The translations under genes were made by a program, and so were the position numbers. From positions 558,001 to 622,000 of the forward strand of contig DINQ01000008.1 in NCBI GenBank assembly GCA_002426795.1: DNA of 64,000 bases, written 5' to 3'. The stretch is from Bacteroidales bacterium UBA5536 (GTDB lineage Bacteria > Bacteroidota > Bacteroidia > Bacteroidales > F082). Below the pieces are notes generated by a model. It made no database searches. It worked only from the letters and a program-made list of their open reading frames with translations, and had not been told where the DNA came from. The stretch's first letter is position 1, and each line of letters begins with the position of its first letter. Shown piece by piece: positions 23,559-32,165 of this stretch.

Positions 23559-23714
23559 GAAATTTAAACATTAAATAATTATCAATCAGCATGATACCTG
23601 AAAGCGAAAAATAAAACAGGCAACGCATGCATTTTTCGTACATTAGCTCATCAAAAATAAGGGAAAAAGGGATGCCCGTGGCAGGGTAAATAGCAATTCT
23701 ATAAAACCACAAAC

Positions 23715-24110
23715 ATGGAAAGAACATTTGTTTGGACAGGTAGTTTATTGGCCGGGACCGGCGTTGTTCTTGGGGCGCTTGGAGCGCATTATCTGAAACA
23801 GAATCTGAGTGTAACCAGTTTGCAGAGTTTCGAAACAGGCGTGCGTTATCAATTGTATCATGCCATGGCGATTTTGTTTCTCTCCGTTCTTCCGCTGAAA
23901 CTAAGTGGAAGGTATTGCAAATGGGCTTTTTATGCCTTTTTATTTGGCACCTTGTTTTTCTCAGGGTCTATTTATCTGCTTTCTACAGCTGCGCTTACAG
24001 GAATTAACCTTCCATGGCTTGGTCCGGTAACACCCGTGGGTGGATTATTATTCATTACAGGATGGATCATTCTTTTTGCTGCCAGCCTAAGAAGCATGAA
24101 AGAAATCTAA
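23715..24110 (+). CDS. DUF423 family membrane protein
   Basis: A 131-residue protein with four hydrophobic helices. The N-terminal GSLLAGTGVVLGALGAHYL, the FETGVRYQLYHAMAIL block and the GSIYLLS and VTPVGGLLFITGWI segments are the conserved parts of DUF423 (YwdK/YgdD family). Its function is unknown. It is divergent from the thiamine-binding-like gene and converges with lolA; the 84-bp gap to lolA holds a 14-bp perfect palindrome (24124-24137). Confidence 0.9.
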   Translation: MERTFVWTGSLLAGTGVVLGALGAHYLKQNLSVTSLQSFETGVRYQLYHAMAILFLSVLPLKLSGRYCKWAFYAFLFGTLFFSGSIYLLSTAALTGINLPWLGPVTPVGGLLFITGWIILFAASLRSMKEI

Positions 24111-24194
24111 TCAAAAAAATATCGGTTATTAATAACCTATATTCTCTTGCTTTTAAGCGAATCTATGAGGTTCTGACAGCAGACTATTGAAATT

Positions 24195-24833
24195 TTAACG
24201 CATATCAACGACTTCAACACCGGGAAAATCTGCTGTGTTGAAGACAAAGAAGCTATCATCAATAGGGTGATTGGGCACCAGTTTCTTTATCAGGTAGGTA
24301 AACTCATTACCTCCATTGTCAAAAATATTAAAGCTTACGATTTGCAGCTTGTTTTCATCAATAACAATCTGAATCTTAGAAAACTTCTTTCCAGCTTCTG
24401 GTTTCAGTTCAATGGTTTTAAATCCTTTGGCAGCATTCTCCTTGTTGTTGACAAAACTGGTTTTATAGTCGTTATAATATGATGTTAAAATACTCGATGG
24501 AGTAATACTTTCTTCACCTGTGTTTACATCACTTACCATTACCTCCTCACTGTCCTGGAGGTAAGTCCATACTGTTGTGCCATCACAATAAACCGATTGT
24601 TCGGCCATTTCAAGCTTGTAGGCATCACCCTTGATGAATACCTTGCCAGATTTTAGCTCATCTATTCCTGCTGCTTCGTTGGTCATTCTGTAATCAAAAT
24701 TTACCTCCATGGTGCTATACGACTTGGTTTTATCAATGACTGACTTCAGCAAATCGTCGGCGCTGCTTTGCGCTGACAAGCCAAAACCCAGCAGTAGAAA
24801 AAATCCAGCAAATATCCATTTCAAATTCTTCAT
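24195..24833 (-). CDS. lolA: LolA-like outer-membrane lipoprotein carrier
   Basis: A 212-residue periplasmic protein with a signal peptide (FAGFFLLLGFGLSAQ) and a LolA/LppX-type incomplete beta-barrel: SYSTMEVNFDYRM, GKVFIKGDAYKLEM, VYCDGTTVWTYL, and the C-terminal DDSFFVFNTADFPGVEVVDMR. LolA shuttles lipoproteins from the LolCDE complex to the outer membrane. It overlaps ftsK by 4 nt (ATGA), a pairing often seen in Bacteroidota. Bacteroidota LolA-like proteins diverge from the E. coli type, so an exact function is inferred. Confidence 0.88.
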   Translation of the reverse strand: MKNLKWIFAGFFLLLGFGLSAQSSADDLLKSVIDKTKSYSTMEVNFDYRMTNEAAGIDELKSGKVFIKGDAYKLEMAEQSVYCDGTTVWTYLQDSEEVMVSDVNTGEESITPSSILTSYYNDYKTSFVNNKENAAKGFKTIELKPEAGKKFSKIQIVIDENKLQIVSFNIFDNGGNEFTYLIKKLVPNHPIDDSFFVFNTADFPGVEVVDMR

Positions 24834-27358
24834 ATTCCATTTTCATTTTGATGACTATCCAAATCCTTCAAAAACTGTTCCAAAGCCATTTCGTTGGCTA
24901 CTTTTACTTCGCGTGCTTTACTTCCTTCGAATGGTCCGACGATACCGGCAGCTTCGAGTTGGTCGATGATTCGCCCTGCTCTGTTATAACCCAGCTTGAG
25001 TTTTCGCTGCAACAAAGATGTCGATCCTTGTTGGGTTTGCACGATGATTCTCGCTGCATCTTCAAACAAATCATCACGTTCTGATAAATCGTACACATCA
25101 CCTGCCTGATCTTGTTCGTCGGCATATTCAGGCAAATGATAGGCATCCGGATAACCCCGTTGCGAGCCAATAAAGTCTGTTAATCTTTCGACCTCGGGTG
25201 TATCGATGAACGCACATTGAAGCCTAACCAGATCGCTTCCGGTCGACAACAACATATCGCCCCGCCCAACCAGTTGGTCAGCGCCATTCGAATCGAGAAT
25301 GGTACGCGAATCGATACGGGAAATCACACGGAAAGCGATTCGTGCCGGGAAATTTGCTTTGATTGTCCCAGTAATAATGTTTACGGAAGGACGCTGAGTG
25401 GCAATGATCAAATGAATACCAACAGCCCTGGCCAATTGGGCAAGGCGAGTGATTGGGCTTTCAATTTCTTTGCCAGCTGTCATAATCAAATCGGCAAATT
25501 CATCAACAACCAACACAATGTAGGGTAAAAACCGGTGACCATGCTGTGGATTGAGCTTGCGCGACTTAAACTTGATGTTATATTCTTTGATGTTGCGTAC
25601 CTGAGCGTCCTTAAGCAACTCGTAACGGTTGTCCATTTCGATGCTGAGTGAATTTAGGGTGCGAACAACTTTGCGTGTGTCGGTGATAATCGCTTCTTCA
25701 GAATCAGGCAGTTTGGCCAGATAGTGCCTTTCTATTCTGCTAAAAAGGCTCAGTTCAACCTTTTTAGGGTCGACCATTACAAATTTGAGCTCAGCAGGAT
25801 GTTTGCAAAACAACAGAGAAGCAATGATGGCATTCAATCCGACCGACTTACCCTGCCCTGTGGCACCTGCCATTAGTATGTGGGGCATTTTAGCCAGATC
25901 GGCAATAAAGCTTTCGTTGGAGATTGTTTTCCCGATACCAAAAGGTAATTCGTAATGGTTATTGATGAATTTTTCGGAACCTATGATGGTTCGCATCGAA
26001 ACAATTTCAGGATTTTGGTTAGGCACTTCGATACCAACTGTTCCCTTTCCCGGAATGGGTGCGATAATTCGAATACCAATGGCTGAAAGACTTAATGCTA
26101 TATCATCCTCAAGTCCTTTGATGCGCGAAATACGCACGCCCGGAGATGGAATAATTTCATACAAGGTGATGGTTGGCCCAATGGTTGCTTTTATCTTCTC
26201 GATGCCTATGGCATAATTTTGTAAAGTCTCAACAATTCTTTTCTTGTTGGCTTCAAGTTCTGAGCGTTCAACACTGACAGTACCGTCGCCGTAGTCGTTG
26301 AGCAGGTCGAGCGGAGGATATCGATAATCCGGCAGGTCGAGCGTAGGATCGAATTCGGTGTCTAAACCCTGACGTTCAATGGAGCCTTTTTTTGAAGTTT
26401 TTTCGGCAACAACAGGCTCAACACTGAGCTCAACATCTTCGGCTTCCATATTATCATTGCCTGTTTCTTCATCAACATTAGTGTCAGTGGTATCTTCCAC
26501 TTCCAACTCAATGCCTTTATCTTCTGAAATACGCATTTTGTTGCCTTCTCCCGGTTTGGGTTTTGTGAAAAGTGGATCTTCGTCATCCTGATCGTCTTCA
26601 TCAACAGCAAATTCAACAGTATTATATACATCTTCAGGAAGTGTGCCGCCAGCAACAACAGGTTTTTTCTGTTTGGGCTCTTTGGGAACACGTTTTGGCC
26701 ATTTGAAGGTAAAATTAAAAGTAAGAATCAAATAGGAAAGAAAGGTAAATACCAGCCCGATGATGAGCCCAACCTTGCCAATAACCCCTAGCAGGTAGTT
26801 TTGTAAAAAATGTCCGAGCACACCACCCAGGATATTATACGGATCGTCCGGAAATATAAAACCGAAAAACAGAGGAATCCAAAGTAAAAAGATGATTGCA
26901 TTTTTCCACAAACGCCAAACTGTCATCAGTTTGACAGAAGTCCCAATCCTGATTCCGGATACGAAAAGCAGCAAAACAATGTAAAATGCACCAACACCAA
27001 AAGATTCTTTGATGAGAAACTGAGACATAAATGCACCGAGATTACCTGTCCAGTTACTGATCTTTATACCTGAATCTGTCAAAATCCTGCCAACAGTCAT
27101 ATCGGTTATTACCTCATCAGTAACCTCATTGAACCAATTGATGAAAAAAGAGAAAAATGCCAGCGCAAGGTAAATTGCGGCAAAAACCAGAAACGCACCA
27201 AACACCTTTTTCCAGCGACCATCGCTGCCTGTTTTTAGCTTGGGTTCTTTCTTTCGGGTTGAGGACCGTCCGTTGCCAACATTCGGCTTTGACGTGGCTT
27301 TTTCCTCGGTTTTTTCCTTGAAAGTGTTGGTTTTAAGTTTGTTCTCTGATCGGGCCAT
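24830..27358 (-). CDS. ftsK: DNA translocase FtsK/SpoIIIE
   Basis: Pumps chromosomal DNA at the division septum and activates dimer resolution. The 842-residue protein has a basic N-terminus, four transmembrane helices (about 50-225), an acidic linker (about 225-345, rich in Asp/Glu, with EDDQDDEDP and ETGNDNMEAEDVE), the beta-type domain starting near YAIGIEKIKATIGP, and a RecA-like motor with Walker A GATGQGKS and Walker B VLVVDEFADL, plus the IATQRPS segment. The C-terminal winged helix (gamma domain) is LLQRKLKLGYNRAGRIIDQLEAAGIVG. It starts after its own -7 element (27388-27395) and is followed by lolA (4-nt overlap). Confidence 0.97.
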   Translation of the reverse strand: MARSENKLKTNTFKEKTEEKATSKPNVGNGRSSTRKKEPKLKTGSDGRWKKVFGAFLVFAAIYLALAFFSFFINWFNEVTDEVITDMTVGRILTDSGIKISNWTGNLGAFMSQFLIKESFGVGAFYIVLLLFVSGIRIGTSVKLMTVWRLWKNAIIFLLWIPLFFGFIFPDDPYNILGGVLGHFLQNYLLGVIGKVGLIIGLVFTFLSYLILTFNFTFKWPKRVPKEPKQKKPVVAGGTLPEDVYNTVEFAVDEDDQDDEDPLFTKPKPGEGNKMRISEDKGIELEVEDTTDTNVDEETGNDNMEAEDVELSVEPVVAEKTSKKGSIERQGLDTEFDPTLDLPDYRYPPLDLLNDYGDGTVSVERSELEANKKRIVETLQNYAIGIEKIKATIGPTITLYEIIPSPGVRISRIKGLEDDIALSLSAIGIRIIAPIPGKGTVGIEVPNQNPEIVSMRTIIGSEKFINNHYELPFGIGKTISNESFIADLAKMPHILMAGATGQGKSVGLNAIIASLLFCKHPAELKFVMVDPKKVELSLFSRIERHYLAKLPDSEEAIITDTRKVVRTLNSLSIEMDNRYELLKDAQVRNIKEYNIKFKSRKLNPQHGHRFLPYIVLVVDEFADLIMTAGKEIESPITRLAQLARAVGIHLIIATQRPSVNIITGTIKANFPARIAFRVISRIDSRTILDSNGADQLVGRGDMLLSTGSDLVRLQCAFIDTPEVERLTDFIGSQRGYPDAYHLPEYADEQDQAGDVYDLSERDDLFEDAARIIVQTQQGSTSLLQRKLKLGYNRAGRIIDQLEAAGIVGPFEGSKAREVKVANEMALEQFLKDLDSHQNENGI

Positions 27359-27387
27359 TTTGAGCCAAAATTATTGAATACAAGGAG

Positions 27388-27395
27388 CAAAGGTA
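27388..27395 (-). promoter_or_regulatory. -7 element TACCTTTG of ftsK-lolA
   Basis: TACCTTTG on the minus strand, 29 nt before the ftsK ATG, matches TAnnTTTG. No good TTG lies 20 bp upstream; a TCATGC-TG-GCATGA inverted repeat (27410-27423) sits in that region. Confidence 0.5.
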
Positions 27396-27442
27396 GTAAA
27401 AAAGGATTGTCATGCTGGCATGATTACCAAAGTACACAAACT

Positions 27443-27476
27443 AAAAAAGCATTTGCCCACGAATGGACAAATGCTT
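27443..27476 (-). terminator. Terminator after the DUF4625 gene
   Basis: Stem GCATTTG / CAAATGC extended by CCA/TGG with a short loop, followed on the minus strand by T6. It lies 21 nt after the stop at 27497. Confidence 0.8.
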
Positions 27477-27496
27477 CTGTTTGTTAATAAACTGAA

Positions 27497-28354
27497 CTAG
27501 AGCTGAACAGGAAAATGTTCAGAAAAACGAACATTTCCAAACTCGTCTTCTACTCGTACAACCAAATAAAATACGCCATGCGACCAGGTAATATTGCGTG
27601 GAGGCACATTGTTATCCAACGGATTGCTTACGATTATGCTACCACTGAAATCAAATGAACTGAGCTCTTGAACATCAGCATTTGCGTTTACCACAATAGC
27701 GAAGGCTTGCGTTTCATTCACCTCCTCATCTGTTTGATTTTCGCGCATCAGCGCCACCAATAGCGAACCCAGGTGATGGGAATCAGTTACATTGCCAGAT
27801 ATACGTATCGTATCGTTTCTTCCAAACACTTCCATATTTGCCGGCGTATAGGTGAGGGTAATCTCCGGAGCTTCAACATCAGCTGGTTCTTCCGGGGCTT
27901 CAATATCAATACTTTGCGCCAGGAAGTTCTCATTTCCGGCCTTGTCGGTGCAATAAACCAGAAAATGATATTCTCCTGGAGCGATTGATTTACCATCCAT
28001 TGTTGTGGGAATAATCACTTCATTATGTGAGATGTTGGCCGATGACATCCCAGCTTCGAAGTTCCAACTCTTCTGATAAGTCCAGGTAATACTGTCGTTT
28101 GTTGATTTGTGGTCATGACCAGCCCCAAAGTGGATATCTATTTTGTAGGAGTTCAACTCCACATTATCACTAAAGTTTGCGCTGAATTGTATTGTATCTC
28201 CTGGCAGATAAGCCTGCTCATTCGCCGGACTAACAATCTGGATATTAGGTTTCTCTGTGTCGGCTGGGGTTTCATCGTCCGATTTACTGCATCCAACCAT
28301 TAAAGTGCTCGCTGACGCTATGACAACCAGCATAAAAAGCCAATTTTTTTTCAT
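27497..28354 (-). CDS. DUF4625 lipoprotein, two repeats
   Basis: A 285-residue lipoprotein: signal peptide with lipobox MVGC (Cys22) followed by SKSDDE, so probably on the outer membrane. Two related immunoglobulin-like domains follow (about 35-140 and 160-285), each starting KPNIQIVSPAN or APEITLTYTPAN and containing GNENFLA or GNVRFSE near its end. This is the DUF4625 arrangement. The first repeat holds HFGAGHDHKST, a potential metal-binding segment. It follows the TonB receptor and a His-rich small protein, with its own -7 element, which suggests a surface role in metal uptake. The function is not established. Confidence 0.85.
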   Translation of the reverse strand: MKKNWLFMLVVIASASTLMVGCSKSDDETPADTEKPNIQIVSPANEQAYLPGDTIQFSANFSDNVELNSYKIDIHFGAGHDHKSTNDSITWTYQKSWNFEAGMSSANISHNEVIIPTTMDGKSIAPGEYHFLVYCTDKAGNENFLAQSIDIEAPEEPADVEAPEITLTYTPANMEVFGRNDTIRISGNVTDSHHLGSLLVALMRENQTDEEVNETQAFAIVVNANADVQELSSFDFSGSIIVSNPLDNNVPPRNITWSHGVFYLVVRVEDEFGNVRFSEHFPVQL

Positions 28355-28391
28355 GAGGATTCTCTTATTTAAATTTGGTTAATTTTCGTGA

Positions 28392-28399
28392 CAAAGGTA
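28392..28399 (-). promoter_or_regulatory. -7 element TACCTTTG of the DUF4625 gene
   Basis: TACCTTTG on the minus strand, 37 nt before the ATG at 28354, so this gene can be transcribed apart from the receptor upstream. No clear -33 box. Confidence 0.45.
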
Positions 28400-28432
28400 G
28401 TATTTATAGTCGTTTCATCTATAATATTCAGT

Positions 28433-28798
28433 TTACTGAAAACATCTATATAACGACTCTCTAAATCGATTATTTTCGTTGGGAGGCCCGCGCATTAAAA
28501 AGCTTTGAACCGGAAGTTCATAAGGAAAAACTGACCGAAGTGCTTGAATACTCAATTCAGGAAAAGCAAACAGGTTTGTCTCCCTTGCTTGTTCAGCCGG
28601 TTCAACGATGTAAAACAAAAAAGATGCAATTACACAACCGGCATTTTTAGTAAAATGACTTACATCAGTGAAATCGGCCAGCTGACCAAAATGGTGATGC
28701 GCCAGCAAACGATGTGCATCCTGATAAACTTTTGGGGCACTAAAAATCAGCAACAACATTGCCAATATAAAATTGCGATATTTTTTTGATATCAGCAT
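28433..28798 (-). CDS. Small His-rich membrane/export protein of unknown family
   Basis: A 121-residue protein whose ATG is only 2 nt after the TonB receptor stop, in the same direction. It has a hydrophobic N-terminus (FILAMLLLIFSAP, signal peptide or anchor), then HRLLAHHHF, a later SHF and a GCVIASFLFYI stretch, and a C-terminal RGPP motif. From memory, small proteins with clustered His, a CxxC-like F-x-F segment and a terminal RGPP accompany metal-related TonB receptors in Bacteroidota; here the second cysteine is replaced by alanine. I cannot name the family or function. A role in metal handling beside the receptor is inferred. Confidence 0.6.
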   Translation of the reverse strand: MLISKKYRNFILAMLLLIFSAPKVYQDAHRLLAHHHFGQLADFTDVSHFTKNAGCVIASFLFYIVEPAEQARETNLFAFPELSIQALRSVFPYELPVQSFLMRGPPNENNRFRESLYRCFQ

Positions 28799-28800
28799 CC

Positions 28801-31188
28801 TTACATTTTTATATCGAATGGAATTGTAACTGTCACTTGAAAGTTGCGACCAGGCTCAGGAAGCCCCAAATGGCGGTAAAAACTCAGGTGGTTAAAATAC
28901 TTCTTATTGAACAGATTTTGCGCCTGAAAGTCAATACCGAGTGGAAAATATTTTGCAAGAACCTTGGTTGAAAAACTCAGATTAAATATCTGATATCCTG
29001 GCGTTTTAAGCTCATTGCGTGCCACATTATTTTGTGCACTGACAATATTGTATTCGAATCTTATAAGTGTATTATGAAGCTTTTTCCAGTACGCGGGCAG
29101 ATGATGGTCAATACCGACAATAGAACGCAAAGGAGGCGTAAAAGGTATTGGGTATTTGCCATCAGTCGTAAAAATATACTCAGAAGTGATATTCAGATCA
29201 AACAATTTACTGATTTTGATCCCCAAAAGGGCCTCTCCACCATAACGGTAGGCCTCCGACTGCTCATAACGATAAATCTGACCAGCATCGGCTTCTTCAA
29301 TCTCGCTACCATCTGGTAAAAGGTAGCTTCCTGTTGGATTTAGATAGATAAAATTTGGAAAATAGCCAGCGAAGGGACTTAATGAAAACTGCCATTTTTC
29401 TGTTTCGTAAGCTATACTTGCATCGATCTGGTAAGCATATTCCGACTTAAGTTGCACATCGCCAAGTTCGTACCGAAACGACCCATGATGCACGCCATTT
29501 GAACCCAACTCTGAGGCACCAGGCATTCTAAAGCTTTTGGCAATGTTGGCCTTCATCACCAGCTGTTGATTGGACTGAAATACCAAACCAAAAGCCCAGC
29601 TAAGATCGCGGTAAACCCCATTAAATTCTGGTGCCTTTTGGTTTCCGGTATAGGGCGAAATATATTTGTCAATTTGAATCGTGCCGTAATCATATCGCAG
29701 ACCACCATTGAACTGGATTTGTTCGTTCAACTGGAATTTCTGAGTGTAAAAAATACCTGTTCCGAAACGCTGGTATTCTGGAAGTAAAAATGTATATCCC
29801 CCAATCCGGTTTTGTTGATGCTGTAGCGAAAACCCAAACTGCATCTGATTTCTTCCATGCTCGATCTTGTAATTTGTATTCCATGCCAGGGTGCGAAGCT
29901 TCCACTCAAGTTCCAGGTCAGGATTGATCAGCGGAAGGGTCTGATTGGGATAGTGCGAATGAAAAAGTGACCATTCCTGCCTGTGGTTATCCTGCAATGC
30001 CAGGTCAATAGTTAATTTACCATGGCCAACTGCAATCAGGGCGTTGGTACTTAATTTAAAGTGATTCACGTTTTGGAATGGCAGATCAATGTTTCGCGAA
30101 GAGCCATCATCCGCCAGTTTGCCTGCACTGGGTAATCCGTGGGCACCAGGAAAAAATCCAGTCTTTGAAAACACATTACTTGCCGAAACAGAGAGTTTTC
30201 CCCATTTTTTTATCAAACCAATTGTTGAGTAAAAATTCTGCTCAATACCAGCTGTGTTTTTAAGTTTTTGGTCTGGAATTGCAAATCGGTAACGGTTATA
30301 AAAGAAGCTGTCTGCAGGCACTTTGTAGTCCCCAAAACGGGTATGCGTAAAACGTAGATACGCAAAAAACGCGGACTTTCGAAGTCGAACCATGGCCGAT
30401 CCGCCAATCAGATCATTCACTGAGCGAGCCACTGTAGCCAGCTCGGTTTCAATGTGTCCGGGAGCTGCCAATGCGTGTGGTTTAATCTGCACGACCCCTC
30501 CCAAAGCATCTGAACCATAAATCAGGGATGAGGGCCCTTTGATAACCTCAATTTTTTCAACTCCAAACTGATCCACTTCTAGCCCATGATCTGCACCCCA
30601 TTGCTGACCTTCAACCTTGATATTGTTTTCGGAAACAACGACCCTGTTAAAACCTAATCCGCGAATCACGGGTTTCGATAATCCCTGGCCAATTTCCATC
30701 GCCTGCACCCCAGGTAATGTTTGTAGCGAACTCATTAAACTACTGCCTCGATTTTGGCTGATAAACCGGCCGTCTGCCGTTTCAACTGTCTGCGATTGCT
30801 CACGGACGGCGTTTTTGAGCACATCACCTGCGATAACCACCTCTTGTAAATCTATATCTGTCGGTTCCATAATAATTGTCAGGTTTGCATCCTGCTGATC
30901 AATGGTGAACCGATATGGATGTATGCATCTGTAACCAATGTAGCTTACGTGCAAACGGTAAGTCCCTTTGTCCAGATGATTGAACCTAAATGAACCGTTT
31001 TCATCAGTAATGGTTGATGAGGCTGCTTCCTGCAAATAAACCGAAGCCCCTTTCAACACTTCATTCCGGTCGTTTAAAACAACACCATGAATGGCAAAAT
31101 CATGTGCTTGCTGTGCTGACAAAGAGGAATGAAGCCCAACTAGAATAAAAGCAACCAGGATTAACTTTAAGCATTGCATTTCGCGCAT
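28801..31188 (-). CDS. TonB-dependent outer-membrane receptor
   Basis: A 795-residue receptor with a signal peptide (LILVAFILVGLHSSLSAQ), a carboxypeptidase-regulatory-like domain (about 30-115, GVVLNDRNEVLKGASVYL...DENGSFRF), a plug domain (about 130-235, with SLQTLPGVQ, RGLGFNRV and IEVIKGPSSLIYGSDALGG), and a 22-strand type barrel ending ARNEL... PGRNFQVTVTIPFDIKM. It imports an unknown ligand. The adjacent Fur-family gene, which it overlaps by 22 nt, and the His-rich neighbours suggest zinc, iron or a chelate. The plug has no SusC-type features and no SusD follows. Start at 31188 or 31179; the former is kept. Confidence 0.93.
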   Translation of the reverse strand: MREMQCLKLILVAFILVGLHSSLSAQQAHDFAIHGVVLNDRNEVLKGASVYLQEAASSTITDENGSFRFNHLDKGTYRLHVSYIGYRCIHPYRFTIDQQDANLTIIMEPTDIDLQEVVIAGDVLKNAVREQSQTVETADGRFISQNRGSSLMSSLQTLPGVQAMEIGQGLSKPVIRGLGFNRVVVSENNIKVEGQQWGADHGLEVDQFGVEKIEVIKGPSSLIYGSDALGGVVQIKPHALAAPGHIETELATVARSVNDLIGGSAMVRLRKSAFFAYLRFTHTRFGDYKVPADSFFYNRYRFAIPDQKLKNTAGIEQNFYSTIGLIKKWGKLSVSASNVFSKTGFFPGAHGLPSAGKLADDGSSRNIDLPFQNVNHFKLSTNALIAVGHGKLTIDLALQDNHRQEWSLFHSHYPNQTLPLINPDLELEWKLRTLAWNTNYKIEHGRNQMQFGFSLQHQQNRIGGYTFLLPEYQRFGTGIFYTQKFQLNEQIQFNGGLRYDYGTIQIDKYISPYTGNQKAPEFNGVYRDLSWAFGLVFQSNQQLVMKANIAKSFRMPGASELGSNGVHHGSFRYELGDVQLKSEYAYQIDASIAYETEKWQFSLSPFAGYFPNFIYLNPTGSYLLPDGSEIEEADAGQIYRYEQSEAYRYGGEALLGIKISKLFDLNITSEYIFTTDGKYPIPFTPPLRSIVGIDHHLPAYWKKLHNTLIRFEYNIVSAQNNVARNELKTPGYQIFNLSFSTKVLAKYFPLGIDFQAQNLFNKKYFNHLSFYRHLGLPEPGRNFQVTVTIPFDIKM

Positions 31189-31583
31189 AATCCATTGATG
31201 ATTAATTCATAATCCTTTACCGAAAAATGCTCAGGAATAACTGCTTCGTCAGGAGAAAAGCTGCCCAGACAAACAACCTGACCACATGTTTCACAATGAA
31301 AATGAGCATGTGCATTGTCGCCATTCTGACGTGAGTCACGCTTCGATAAAGCGTACTTCACTTCGTGCATGTTAACTGTAACATGGTGCACCAAGCCCGC
31401 ATCAATGAAGGTTCGCAAGGTTCTAAACACCGTAACGCGGTCATAATCGTAAGCCAATTGCTCTTTGATCTCCTGCTCGGACAGTGCCCTGTCAGTCTCA
31501 ATCAAAACACCCAGCATATCAGCCCGGCAAGGAGTTTTATTTAGCTTGTGTACGCGTAGCAGCTCTTTGATAGATTTGCTCAT
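31167..31583 (-). CDS. Fur-family metalloregulator (Fur/Zur-like)
   Basis: A 138-residue regulator with an N-terminal winged helix (LSEQEIKEQL...YDRVTVFRTLRTFIDAGLVHHV) and a dimerisation part with metal ligands: a His-containing block (HHVTVNMHEVKYAL), HAHFHCETCGQ and the C-terminal CAKC. The two CxxC pairs form the structural zinc site of Fur proteins, and the HAHFH cluster suits the regulatory site. Zur or Fur cannot be told apart by eye. ATG 31583 is chosen; an upstream TTG lies inside a palindrome and near the -7 element. The gene overlaps the receptor start by 22 nt, so it is coupled to the receptor it probably controls. Confidence 0.88.
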   Translation of the reverse strand: MSKSIKELLRVHKLNKTPCRADMLGVLIETDRALSEQEIKEQLAYDYDRVTVFRTLRTFIDAGLVHHVTVNMHEVKYALSKRDSRQNGDNAHAHFHCETCGQVVCLGSFSPDEAVIPEHFSVKDYELIINGLCAKCNA

Positions 31584-31593
31584 TGAATTTAAT

Positions 31594-31614
31594 TTTTGCA
31601 ACAATGCTGCAAAA
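31594..31614. promoter_or_regulatory. Palindromic operator candidate at the fur-like promoter
   Basis: TTTTGCA, 7 nt, TGCAAAA: a 7-bp inverted repeat that overlaps the -7 element (31610-31617) and lies 11 nt before the ATG. Placement is right for autoregulation by the encoded Fur-family protein. Confidence 0.5.
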
Positions 31615-31617
31615 GTA
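31610..31617 (-). promoter_or_regulatory. -7 element TACTTTTG of the fur-receptor operon
   Basis: TACTTTTG on the minus strand with a TTTG about 22 bp upstream; 26 nt before the ATG at 31583. Confidence 0.55.
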
Positions 31618-31640
31618 ACAAGATTTCAAACAGAAGGTTC

Positions 31641-31672
31641 AAAAAAAAGAGGCAATGATCAACATCGCCTCT
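31641..31672 (-). terminator. Terminator of the cyclophilin gene
   Basis: Stem AGAGGC/GCCTCT extended by ATG/CAT across one mismatch, with an A-run on the plus strand that gives T8 on the minus strand. It lies 22 nt after the stop at 31695. Confidence 0.8.
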
Positions 31673-31694
31673 ATTTTACTGAGTTTTTATAGAA

Positions 31695-32132
31695 TTAATC
31701 TTCAGTGATAGAGACTTTAATCATCTTATCGCCTTGCCTGATCGCATCGATCACATCCAAATTTTCAATCACTTTGCCGAAAACGGTATGATTGCGATCG
31801 AGATGAGCAGTATTTGCGCGGCTATGGCAGATGAAAAACTGCGATCCACCAGTATCTCTTCCGGCATGAGCCATTGAAATAACACCCCGATCGTGGTATT
31901 GTTTTACGCCGTCAAGCTCGCATTTGATTTTGTAACCGGGGCCGCCTGTCCCGTCACCTTTTGGGCATCCACCCTGAATGACAAAATTGGGAATCACACG
32001 GTGGAAGGTCAGCCCATTGTAAAAGCCTTCGTTGGCAAGTTTGACAAAGTTAGCAACTGTGTTGGGAGCGTCGTCCTCAAAAAGTTCGAGAACCATAGTG
32101 CCTTTTACAGTTTCAATATGTGCTTTTTTCAT
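31695..32132 (-). CDS. Peptidyl-prolyl cis-trans isomerase, cyclophilin type
   Basis: A 145-residue cytoplasmic cyclophilin without signal peptide. The active-site motifs are present: FHRVIPNFVIQGG (Arg and Phe of the catalytic pocket), GGPGYKIKCE, ISMAHAG and GGSQFFI, and NHTVFGKV. It catalyses proline isomerisation during folding; the short form equals PpiB-type proteins. It starts downstream of lepB (34-nt gap), so both may be in one transcript, and a terminator follows. Confidence 0.95.
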   Translation of the reverse strand: MKKAHIETVKGTMVLELFEDDAPNTVANFVKLANEGFYNGLTFHRVIPNFVIQGGCPKGDGTGGPGYKIKCELDGVKQYHDRGVISMAHAGRDTGGSQFFICHSRANTAHLDRNHTVFGKVIENLDVIDAIRQGDKMIKVSITED

Positions 32133-32165
32133 TTTTAGATTTATTTTGATTTTTATTTTATGCTT

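Noticed and set aside
23559..23714. Possible TPP riboswitch before the thiamine-binding-like gene
   Set aside because: The conserved CTGAGA and CCTGA...GGGA elements are not present on either strand.
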